Shown: positions 1 to 7,808 of the stretch, in pieces | Layout of the letters: every line of letters begins with the position of its first letter | Numbering within the stretch: position 1 is the first letter of the stretch | Assembly (NCBI GenBank): GCA_947454235.1 | Contig: CANGIY010000006.1 | Span: forward strand, 124,001-188,000 | Length of the DNA stretch: 64,000 nt | Origin: Chitinophagaceae bacterium | GTDB lineage: Bacteria > Bacteroidota > Bacteroidia > Chitinophagales > Chitinophagaceae | Reading direction: 5' to 3' | Program-made: the position numbers and the translations under genes | Notes under the pieces: generated by a model | Told to the model about the DNA's origin: nothing | Database searches by the model: none | What the model saw: the letters and a program-made list of their open reading frames with translations, nothing else

Positions 1-57
1 CCTATGCTAGAATTTGTTAACGCTTAATACAAAAAGAAAAATAGTTAATTCGTGGAT

Positions 58-83
58 TGTGGATAACTAAAAGCTTATCAACA
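58..83. promoter_or_regulatory. pair of DnaA-box-like sites
   Basis: TGTGGATAA at 58-66 is the exact reverse complement of the consensus DnaA box TTATCCACA. TTATCAACA at 75-83 is one mismatch from consensus in the opposite orientation. The surrounding 1-89 is AT-rich and contains no gene. This could be the edge of a replication origin, or a chance or DnaA-regulatory pair; the rest of any cluster would lie left of the window. Confidence 0.45.
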
Positions 84-89
84 TTCCTG

Positions 90-1178
90 TTAACTTAAAA
101 CAGGCAACGGGCGCTTCTTCACGCCCTTCTTGGTAATTAACTGGTACAATGTAATTGAGAAAACAGCACCCTTATCCTGCCCTTCACTTTCAGCAATAAT
201 CTTTCCGCCCTGGCGCTCAATAATCTTTTTGCTCAGGTACATACCAAGTCCGAATGAAACTTCGCCATTGGTCCCTTTCTTACCTGCCTTGGTAAACCTT
301 TCAAAGATGCGGTTGAGGTCTTCGCTCTTCATGCCCACTCCCTCATCCTTAATTTTAATTACAATTGACTGGTCTTCCTCATTCCTTTGGGCATTTATAT
401 AGATAGTCTTCCCCGAAGTCGAGAACTTGATGGCATTACCTACTATGTTTCTGATAGCCTGCGTAAAAAGCCCCGCCTGAACATTAATAAACAAGTCTTC
501 GGGCACATCAGCTTGTAGTGTCAGGTTTTTATCGGCAGCCATCAATTTAAAAAACTGAACCGATTCATCGACCAATTGACTCAAATTGACATTTTGCGCT
601 TCAAACACCTGTGCCCCTTCTTTGAACATGAGCAAAATACTCTCCAGCATGTTCAACAGGTTTTTACCTTCAGCATGTATGTATTCAGCGTATTCTACTG
701 TTTCAGGGTTATCGTCGAGTTTCAACAAGTTACACAAACCCATAATACGCGCCACCGGGCTTCTAAGATCGTGAGAAAGCAAATCAATCATGTCGCTTTT
801 TTCAGTAAGCTGACTATCGATGTGTTTTACAAAATCCTGAATTTCTTTCTGCAATAATTCCAGTTCGTTCGATGGTTCTGCCGGGCATTCCGGTATTTTC
901 TTTTCGGCGACATAAGCATTTATAGTCGCCCTCGCCGCTGCAAAATCAGCATTAATGCGTCTAACTTTTTTGAGTGCCTGCACCAACAAATAACCAGTTG
1001 CAGCTATTACTACCAATCCCGGAAAGAAAAATGACTTGTCTGACTTTGCATAATAGAGCATATACAATACAAGCATCACAGTTGGCAATACCGCAACCGG
1101 TATCATCAACATAAAAATTGACCCGACATAGTCGTTCTTCAATCGATTGACGTACTCTTTAAAATCAGGCAGTTTCAT
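90..1178 (-). CDS. membrane sensor histidine kinase
   Basis: A 362-residue sensor kinase that should autophosphorylate on a histidine and pass the phosphate to a response regulator. Two membrane segments lie near residues 20-42 and 50-66 with almost no periplasmic loop between them, so sensing is probably intramembrane or cytoplasmic. The H-box LLSHDLRSP puts the phospho-acceptor His at about 136. The ATPase domain follows, with N-box NIVGNAIKFS, DEGVGM and a G2 box GLGMYLSKKII. No response regulator gene is adjacent, so it is an orphan kinase. The start lies just inside the first membrane segment and fits the family. Confidence 0.9.
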   Translation of the reverse strand: MKLPDFKEYVNRLKNDYVGSIFMLMIPVAVLPTVMLVLYMLYYAKSDKSFFFPGLVVIAATGYLLVQALKKVRRINADFAAARATINAYVAEKKIPECPAEPSNELELLQKEIQDFVKHIDSQLTEKSDMIDLLSHDLRSPVARIMGLCNLLKLDDNPETVEYAEYIHAEGKNLLNMLESILLMFKEGAQVFEAQNVNLSQLVDESVQFFKLMAADKNLTLQADVPEDLFINVQAGLFTQAIRNIVGNAIKFSTSGKTIYINAQRNEEDQSIVIKIKDEGVGMKSEDLNRIFERFTKAGKKGTNGEVSFGLGMYLSKKIIERQGGKIIAESEGQDKGAVFSITLYQLITKKGVKKRPLPVLS

Positions 1179-1508
1179 TTCGAATTCTGCGATAAAGTTA
1201 AATACTAATATTGAAATATGTTTTCCCTGACAACATTTTTATTAAAAACACTTTTTCACCTCATTCTGACTACCAAATTCCATTTTTGTAAAATGCATAT
1301 TTCAACAACATTTTTCAAATAACTTTTTCCTAGTATTTTTTATAAACTGCATTACAGCAACTTTATTGTAGCCCGCATTACCATGTGCTTTTAATATTCA
1401 TTTGCACAACGTTTTTTCCTTTAGCAGGGCTCGCCCATGCCCCAAAAACTGCTAATTAAAATGTACCTTTGCATCTTTTTTTAATTACCAAAGAAACTCA
1501 GAACACAC
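1179..1508. other. 330-bp intergenic region between kinase and exporter
   Basis: No gene is seen here. It separates the divergent kinase (minus) and MMPL exporter (plus) and is AT-rich. Its right end carries the exporter's -7 box. No repeat or RNA structure was recognised. Confidence 0.6.
1464..1471 (+). promoter_or_regulatory. Bacteroidota -7 box for the MMPL exporter
   Basis: TACCTTTG matches TAnnTTTG, the -7 element used by the Bacteroidota primary sigma factor. It lies 38 bp before the start codon. No clear -33 TTTG is visible. Confidence 0.5.
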
Positions 1509-3884
1509 ATGTGGCATAAAATAGCCGCGTTCATTATAAAATACAGGATTGCATTACTCATTATCCTTTTGCTCGATACCGCTGTAATGGGGTATTTTGC
1601 CTCACAGGTGAAATTGAGTTATGATTTCAATAGTGCCGTACCTACTGATAACCCCAAGTACATCGAATACCAACAGTTTAGAAAGCAGTTTGGCGAAGAT
1701 GGCAATATGATGGTGATTGCAGTAAAAACGGACAAATTTTTTACTGAACCTTTTTTCAGCGATTACTCTAAACTAGTTAAAGACATCACTGCAGTAAAAG
1801 CAGTTGAAAATGTTTTAAGTGTACCAAAGGCTATTAATCTTGTAAAAGACACTGCGACCCAAAAACTAAAGGCTGTAGCCATCACCGATTCTTTCGGGCA
1901 TACGGTAGTTGATTCAGTAAAAAATATCTTCGTCAATCTGCCATTTTACCGCGGTTTGTTGTACAACCCCGATTCTAATGCTTACCTGATGGCGGTGCGC
2001 ATTAATAAAGAAGTTCTCAACTCTAAAGAACGCTCGAAAGTAATTATTGCAATTACCGATATCGGCGATGCCTTTGGCAAAGCACACAACATTGAAATGC
2101 ACTACAGCGGTCTGCCGCTGATACGTACAGAAATGGCGATGAGGGTGCAGAAGGAAATGAAACTATTCCTGATACTTTCATTTGTACTCACTGCCGTAAT
2201 TCTTATTTTATTCTTCCGTTCATTCACTGCTGTACTTTCTTCCATGCTTGTTGTGGCTATTGGGGTAATATGGTCGGTAGGAACTATTGAATTGCTGGGG
2301 TACAAGATAACATTGCTCACTGCACTTATACCACCCTTGGTGGTGGTGATAGGCATACCTAACTGCGTATACCTATTAAACAGGTATCACTTCGAATATG
2401 CCAAAAACCCCAATAAAATGCGGTCGCTCCTGCGCATGGTCGATAGGATGGGGGTTGTAACTTTCTTTACCAACCTCACTGCGGCTATTGGTTTTGGAGT
2501 ATTCTTCTTTACAAAGAGTGTACTTTTAAAAGAGTTCGGCTTGGTAGCGGGCATCAACATCCTCGCACTGTTCTTTATCTCATTGGTATTTATCCCTGCT
2601 TTTTTCAGCTTCTTACCGCCACCCGATGTGCGCCATACTAAGTACCTGGACAGCAAATGGATCAATGGTATTCTGGACAGAATCACCGATTGGGTGTCTG
2701 ACCACAGGGCAATTATCTACGGTGCTACTATAGTAATATGTGTATTGTCATTCTGGGGTGTACTAAAACTCGAAAACAACGCAAGGGTTGTTGACGACCT
2801 GCCTAAATCAGACAAGGTATATACCGACCTTAAATTCCTCGAACACAACTTTAAAGGGGTAATGCCTTTTGAAATAGTGATTGATACGCGTAAGAAAAAC
2901 GGAGTACTCAATCTTGATGTACTTAACAGAATGGATAAGTTTTGCGCCTACCTGCAAAGCTACCCTGAAATGGGGCATCCACTGGCTATCACCGAGGGTA
3001 TCAAGTTTGCCAACCAATCTTATTTTGGAGGCGATACTGGCAATTATCAGGTGCCGGGCGATGTGATTCAGGCATCGTTTGTACTACCCTACCTGAAAAC
3101 CAAAAACGATAATAATACCCTATTCAGTAAGCTTTTAAGATCATTCATTGACAGCAACAAACAAAAAGCACACATAAGTGTAAACATGGCCGATATCGGT
3201 TCGCACAAGTTGCCTTCACTGCTTGACTCTATAAGCCACAAGGCAAATGAAATCTTTGACAGCTCTAAATTTACTGTAACCTATACCGGCAGCACTGTGA
3301 CCTTCCTGGAAGGCAGCAAGTTCATCATTCACAGCTTGCGCGATTCTCTGATTTTGTCTTTCCTCATCATCTTCGGTTGTATGGTCGCTGTGTTCAGGTC
3401 GTGGAGGATTTTGATTATTTCGGTGATTGTGAACATTGTACCACTGCTGATAACTGCCGGCTTCATGGGTTGGCTGGGCATCAGAATCAAGCCATCAACA
3501 GTACTGGTATTCTCGGTGGCATTGGGTATCACGATTGATGTAACCATCCGCTTCCTCATCAACTTCAAACAAGAACTGGTGCGCTACGGCGATAGTATTT
3601 CTGTTACTGTACACCGCACCATTAACGATACTGGGTTGAGCATAGTGTATACCTCGCTCATCCTGATTGCGGGCTTTGGTGTATTTATTTGTTCGCAGTT
3701 TGATGGTACTAAGGCATTAGGTTACCTCACATCGCTTACTTTGCTGATGGCAATGGTCACCAACCTCATTCTACTCCCGTCGCTATTGTTATGGATGGCG
3801 AAAGTGATTGAACGCAAAAACGAAGGTGCGCTAGAATTGATGGTAGGCGAAGATGACGACGACGTTATTAAGATAGGCGATTAA
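1509..3884 (+). CDS. MMPL/RND-family exporter
   Basis: A 791-residue inner-membrane protein of the RND/MMPL superfamily, probably a proton-driven exporter of lipids or other hydrophobic compounds. It has the internal two-fold repeat of the family: an N-terminal membrane segment (about 11-31), a large periplasmic loop, then five or more segments (about 215-370). The pattern repeats from about 400 with the second segment block near 615-775. Membrane-embedded patches such as GIPNCVYLLNRYH and ALGITIDVTIRFLINF are typical of MMPL/SSD proteins. No membrane-fusion or outer-membrane partner is adjacent. Its 3' end overlaps convergent fmt by 4 bp. The substrate cannot be told from sequence. Confidence 0.88.
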   Translation: MWHKIAAFIIKYRIALLIILLLDTAVMGYFASQVKLSYDFNSAVPTDNPKYIEYQQFRKQFGEDGNMMVIAVKTDKFFTEPFFSDYSKLVKDITAVKAVENVLSVPKAINLVKDTATQKLKAVAITDSFGHTVVDSVKNIFVNLPFYRGLLYNPDSNAYLMAVRINKEVLNSKERSKVIIAITDIGDAFGKAHNIEMHYSGLPLIRTEMAMRVQKEMKLFLILSFVLTAVILILFFRSFTAVLSSMLVVAIGVIWSVGTIELLGYKITLLTALIPPLVVVIGIPNCVYLLNRYHFEYAKNPNKMRSLLRMVDRMGVVTFFTNLTAAIGFGVFFFTKSVLLKEFGLVAGINILALFFISLVFIPAFFSFLPPPDVRHTKYLDSKWINGILDRITDWVSDHRAIIYGATIVICVLSFWGVLKLENNARVVDDLPKSDKVYTDLKFLEHNFKGVMPFEIVIDTRKKNGVLNLDVLNRMDKFCAYLQSYPEMGHPLAITEGIKFANQSYFGGDTGNYQVPGDVIQASFVLPYLKTKNDNNTLFSKLLRSFIDSNKQKAHISVNMADIGSHKLPSLLDSISHKANEIFDSSKFTVTYTGSTVTFLEGSKFIIHSLRDSLILSFLIIFGCMVAVFRSWRILIISVIVNIVPLLITAGFMGWLGIRIKPSTVLVFSVALGITIDVTIRFLINFKQELVRYGDSISVTVHRTINDTGLSIVYTSLILIAGFGVFICSQFDGTKALGYLTSLTLLMAMVTNLILLPSLLLWMAKVIERKNEGALELMVGEDDDDVIKIGD

Positions 3885-4813
3885 GCCCTGAAGCCGCGCA
3901 GAAAAGAACCAATATCCATGCGCTTCTTGCCCTCTATTTGTATTTCATCGATATACACCCAGCCATCGGCGCCTGAAAAACGCAGGAGGTTACTACCGTC
4001 TGTTTCCATTGTGCCTGGTGCGGGGGCATTGGCTAACTCTTCAATGTGGCAGGTATACACCTTGATTTGTTTATCGGCTATGTGGCTGTAGGCAGCAGGA
4101 TAAGGACTTAATCCGCGTACAAAATTTAAAATCTCTTTTACTGGGCTGTTCCAGTTGATGTGGGTGTCTTCTTTGAATATTTTAGGCGCGAACTTCAATT
4201 CACTGAGCGGAATATTGTCCTGCGGAATCTCAACTATCTCACCTGACACTACTTTCTGAATGGTTTCGACCATTAACTGAGCACCCGCAACCATCAATTT
4301 ATCGTGCAACGTACCTGCATTGTCCTCCGGTAGAATAGCCACTTTGTGCCTAAGCATAATATCGCCGGTGTCAATCTCATGTTTCAGCTTAAAGGTCGTT
4401 ACACCTGTCTCAGTCTCTCCGTTCATAATAGCCCGATTGATGGGGGCTGCACCGCGGTACTGAGGCAATAACGAACCGTGTACATTGAGCGTTCCCATCG
4501 GCGGCATATTCCACACCACTTCCGGCATCATCCTGAATGCAACCACTACCTGCAAGTCGGCATGGTAGCTGCGCAGCTCTTCCACAAACGTCGGATTTTT
4601 CATTTTCTCGGGCTGTAACACGGGTATGTTGTGTGCTAACCCATATTCTTTCACCGGAGAAAACTGAATGTGTTTACCCCTGCCTGCCGGCTTATCGGGC
4701 ATAGTAACAACAGCTACAACATTCAGCCCTGCTTGTACAAGCGCATCGAGTGTGGCAACAGCAAAATCGGGAGTACCAAAAAAGACAATTCTAAGTTCGT
4801 GGAATGACTTCAT
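3881..4813 (-). CDS. fmt: methionyl-tRNA formyltransferase
   Basis: Formylates the amino group of methionyl-tRNA(fMet) with 10-formyl-tetrahydrofolate, giving the initiator tRNA for translation. The 310-residue length is normal. The N-terminal formyltransferase fold opens with RIVFFGTPDFAVATLDAL. The catalytic region reads NVHGSLLPQYRGAAPINRAI with the conserved SLLP loop, followed by TGVTTFKL and DTGDIM. The C-terminal tRNA-binding domain starts near 205 (INWN..., RGLSPYPAAY). The usual neighbour def is absent. Confidence 0.97.
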   Translation of the reverse strand: MKSFHELRIVFFGTPDFAVATLDALVQAGLNVVAVVTMPDKPAGRGKHIQFSPVKEYGLAHNIPVLQPEKMKNPTFVEELRSYHADLQVVVAFRMMPEVVWNMPPMGTLNVHGSLLPQYRGAAPINRAIMNGETETGVTTFKLKHEIDTGDIMLRHKVAILPEDNAGTLHDKLMVAGAQLMVETIQKVVSGEIVEIPQDNIPLSELKFAPKIFKEDTHINWNSPVKEILNFVRGLSPYPAAYSHIADKQIKVYTCHIEELANAPAPGTMETDGSNLLRFSGADGWVYIDEIQIEGKKRMDIGSFLRGFRA

Positions 4814-4843
4814 GAGGGCGTAAAACTACAATAAAAGTAGCAC

Positions 4844-5836
4844 CTATTGATTGCTCAATACCCTAACTTCTACACGGCGGTTGAGGTCGGCATCTTCTTC
4901 ACTGCGCTCAAACTCAACAATTGGGTGTTGCTTGCCAAAGCCTATGTATTGAATGCGTTCGGCAACAATACCTTTATTCACGAGGTAAACATACAGTTCG
5001 CGCGCCCTGTTTACTGATAGCGTTGGTTCGTCGGTATCGTTATCTAACGCATCAGGCACACCCTGATTGATACAACATACGTGCCCCTCAATACTGATGC
5101 GCAGGTTGGGGTTTGATTCCATTATGTCGTATAGCTTTTCAAGCGTTGGTGTCGATTCAGGCTTAATCCTGTGGCTACAAGGGAAGAAGTACACATTTTT
5201 CAGCAAAATGGTTTCGCCCTCCTTGAGCTTTGATAAATCTTTGATATCGGCACCACCTTTTGGAGCATTATTTTTAATTGCAACACCGGTTGATCGTGGG
5301 TCTTTACCCTTGCTCGTTCTAGTACCGGCAGAGTCGTTTATGATGCTCTTACCTAGTTTCTTATTGTCCTTCGGTTTATCGGCAGCCGCAATAGGAACCA
5401 CTTGTTTTGTAGGTCTTATGAGGCGTTCAAACTTCAGGTTGTTGTTGATGACAATATCCACCTTTCTATCAGTAGGGTTGCCATCCTTGCCCGTCATTTC
5501 CTTGCGGTCAATTTTACCCTTGCCGGTACACAGCTTCACAAATTGTTCATCGATGCCGTATTTAACAAGGTATTTTTTGATGTTTTCAGCACGCTGCATT
5601 GAAAGGTTTTTATTGTACCCTTCTGAGCCCAGGTAATCAGCATAACCAATAACCATGATTGAAGAACCATTGATGAGGCGGTCGTTGTATATAAGCAGGT
5701 CTATTTTACGCTGCATGGCCTCACTGAGCGTATTGACATTGAGGTCGAAGTAGATGTGGAATGTATCAATACCATTTTGGGCGGCTGCTCCCAGCCACAT
5801 GCACAAAACGACAACGAACAATGACAACTTCTTCAT
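4844..5836 (-). CDS. secreted protein with two OmpA domains
   Basis: A periplasmic or outer-membrane protein, about 330 residues from the chosen start, which begins a clean signal peptide (MKKLSLFVVVLCMWLGAAAQ). The reading frame is open 36 codons further up but that stretch is not signal-like. It has two OmpA-type peptidoglycan-binding domains: one just after the signal peptide (YFDLNVNTLSE, GYADYLGSEGYN, LSMQRAENIKKYL) and one at the C-terminus (EGHVCC, LSVNRARELYVYLV, NRRVEVRV). They are joined by a Lys/Asp-rich linker. Either domain could anchor the outer membrane to the cell wall. No beta-barrel is present. Confidence 0.85.
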   Translation of the reverse strand: MKKLSLFVVVLCMWLGAAAQNGIDTFHIYFDLNVNTLSEAMQRKIDLLIYNDRLINGSSIMVIGYADYLGSEGYNKNLSMQRAENIKKYLVKYGIDEQFVKLCTGKGKIDRKEMTGKDGNPTDRKVDIVINNNLKFERLIRPTKQVVPIAAADKPKDNKKLGKSIINDSAGTRTSKGKDPRSTGVAIKNNAPKGGADIKDLSKLKEGETILLKNVYFFPCSHRIKPESTPTLEKLYDIMESNPNLRISIEGHVCCINQGVPDALDNDTDEPTLSVNRARELYVYLVNKGIVAERIQYIGFGKQHPIVEFERSEEDADLNRRVEVRVLSNQ

Positions 5837-5847
5837 AAATAAACGAC

Positions 5848-6279
5848 CTAGGCAGCGGTTTTGTGAGCCGCATTTTTGCGTACCAGCAGGTAACCACAGA
5901 AAGCCAACGGTAAATATACTAATAAATTCGCTAATGAAAACCAAACTGGCTGCGGCATTTTCAAATCATTCACAATTCCCATCACTGTAAGCACAATACC
6001 CACCACTATTGACGGCCTTGCCACGCGCCTGCCTGATAATAACGTAGCCACCAGTCCGCCTATTGCCGATGCTAGTGCATACACCACCAAAATAGCCACA
6101 TACGCCTGCACAGGGTATGCCGCCAGTGCCACACGCAACGCTTCTTTATTATGAAAATCGAGCCCCTCGGGCATTGGGAACAATTGCTGCGTGATGCGCT
6201 GCCCTACCGCCACACTAATACCCCCCGTTACCGTACCCGCCACCACGGGCAGTATGTTTTTGAAAATATTCTGGTTCAT
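5848..6279 (-). CDS. small hydrophobic membrane protein
   Basis: Not assigned to a named family. From the second Met (MNQNIFKNILP) it is 143 residues with about four membrane segments: near 6-22, 55-80, 90-108 and 112-130. The frame also opens nine codons upstream at 6306, and a -7 box at 6322-6329 permits either start. It ends 11 bp before the OmpA gene downstream and may be co-transcribed with it. The Gly/Ala-rich segments resemble small permease-like or DUF-type membrane proteins; the function is unknown. Confidence 0.75.
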   Translation of the reverse strand: MNQNIFKNILPVVAGTVTGGISVAVGQRITQQLFPMPEGLDFHNKEALRVALAAYPVQAYVAILVVYALASAIGGLVATLLSGRRVARPSIVVGIVLTVMGIVNDLKMPQPVWFSLANLLVYLPLAFCGYLLVRKNAAHKTAA

Positions 6280-6306
6280 CGATTTGCCCCTGTTTACGTA
6301 CAACAA

Positions 6307-6611
6307 AAACGCTTAGTGTGGCAAAGGTAGCCAATCGCGAGGGTTGAAAAAAAATCCCTGAGTACATCTTTGCGAAATGGGATGCAGTGGAGTCAATAGG
6401 ACAACTATCCATCGAAGGAGATATTAGTAGACAAGATTCATAATTGTAAAAATGAGGTGGGCATAAAAAGGGGAAGGTTTGTTCGTTATTTTCACTTCTT
6501 GTTCTGTTTCAATATATAAGCTGAATTTTATTGAAACAACCCTGTGAAAATGTAGATAATTCAGGCTGATATTTTACCTTTGTAGAGTTTTAGCATCTAA
6601 TCTTTTAGACA
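6307..6611. other. 305-bp intergenic region
   Basis: No gene is seen. It holds a minus-strand -7 box (CAAAGGTA, 6322-6329) for the membrane protein to the left and a plus-strand -7 box (TACCTTTG, 6575-6582) for the AT-rich gene to the right. The right half becomes AT-rich, like the following gene. Confidence 0.5.
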
Positions 6612-7454
6612 ATGTTTGATTATTTTGACTACAAGTATTTGCCCACTCATTTTAGTAAGGATGAAATACAGAAAAGTTATAAGAGCCTTTATCAAAAATG
6701 TAATCATCTTATAGCAAATTGGGATAGTGAATTAAATTCGCAATGGGTTGCTAGGCACTACATTGCAGTTAAAATGATACTTTCCTCAACAGTTTTACTA
6801 AATTCTGTTGAGTATTCTAATAAGAAAAATTTACGCATAGTTGAGCCTTATTTGCTTTATTATTCTTTGTTAAATTGTTCAAGAGCCGTAATATTTACTT
6901 CTCCATTTTCGGAATGGAACAATAAGGAAATATTCACAATGACTCACAAAAAAACTATCAATGTTATTGGCGATATAATTTGTAAGTACAATAAGACCAA
7001 GGGGGCACAAGTAAAGGGGAAAATAGATTGGGCAAGGGAGTATCGTGAAATTTTTTCCTACAAATTTCCGGCAAATGGTTTAACTAAACATAGTCTTGAT
7101 ATTGCTGATGTGATAGACATTTGTCAACTTTTATGTGAAATTGCGCAATTCCAAAGCCAAATTATAGAAACAGTAATAACAAAAAAAGTCTCAGTTGAAT
7201 TTCAACTGGATTGGGATGTCTTAAGTGTCGGGTACAGATATGGTGAATCAAATTTCAAATTCATTGATGGTGATGATGGTTATAGGTTAGATTATATTAG
7301 AAGAAAAGTAAAAAGACCATATAGCCTGTTATTAACTATGACAGAAGGAATGGTTGAAGATTTTTTTGGCGCTTGGCATTCTTATGATGATGATGCCGAG
7401 TCCGATAAATTTGACCCTGATGAAAATTGGCGTTTGTTATTCCCAGTTCCATAA
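6612..7454 (+). CDS. AT-rich orphan gene, unknown function
   Basis: A 280-residue protein that I do not recognise. It is soluble, rich in Tyr, Lys and Asp, largely helical in its first 190 residues, and has an acidic C-terminus (SYDDDAESDKFDPDEN). The stretch YYSLLNCSRAVIF near 85-97 is reminiscent of HEPN/YaaC-like helical proteins, but the similarity is weak. Base use is far more AT-rich than the neighbours: the 60-base line at 6781 holds only 16 G+C by hand count. A good -7 box stands 30 bp before the start. The composition and lack of operon partners suggest recent acquisition. Confidence 0.7.
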   Translation: MFDYFDYKYLPTHFSKDEIQKSYKSLYQKCNHLIANWDSELNSQWVARHYIAVKMILSSTVLLNSVEYSNKKNLRIVEPYLLYYSLLNCSRAVIFTSPFSEWNNKEIFTMTHKKTINVIGDIICKYNKTKGAQVKGKIDWAREYREIFSYKFPANGLTKHSLDIADVIDICQLLCEIAQFQSQIIETVITKKVSVEFQLDWDVLSVGYRYGESNFKFIDGDDGYRLDYIRRKVKRPYSLLLTMTEGMVEDFFGAWHSYDDDAESDKFDPDENWRLLFPVP

Positions 7455-7808
7455 TAATTTTGCAGCCGGCGTAAAGGTGGCGGTTTGCTATGCCCGCCAA
7501 CGCATACTAGTGCAGGTGAACGAATAACCGACTATGCTAAAACGCTTACCGGGCGTGCAAAGACATAAAAACGCACCCAAACACATATAATTTATTTAGA
7601 GCCGTCCAGTCTCGAACCCATCATTACCTATCAAAAGGCAAACACATAAAATATTTTTCAAACCTTCACACCAAAAGTTTAATTGATGAAACAATAAAGA
7701 CCAAAGAGCGACATAACAGAATACCCACCACACCCTCCCCCACAACAACCTTTCCTTTTCCACCTACTTTCTGTTACATTTGCATAGTCAATCCCTAAAT
7801 TTTTTGTT
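7455..7808. other. 354-bp intergenic region before smc
   Basis: No gene is seen. The right end carries the smc promoter (TACATTTG, 7775-7782). Around 7600-7625 the minus strand reads like a tRNA T-loop followed by an acceptor end (GGGTTCGAGACTGGACGGC), but the flanks do not pair into a T-stem and no cloverleaf is present. Confidence 0.5.
7775..7782 (+). promoter_or_regulatory. -7 box for smc
   Basis: TACATTTG matches TAnnTTTG and lies 26 bp upstream of the TTG start. This spacing supports the short start rather than any upstream one. Confidence 0.5.

Noticed and set aside
7600-7640. tRNA-like 3' end on the minus strand (TTCGAGAC followed by an acceptor-like stretch)
   Set aside because: The bases flanking the loop do not pair as a T-stem and no D or anticodon arm lies upstream; not a tRNA. 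It may be a relic or chance.
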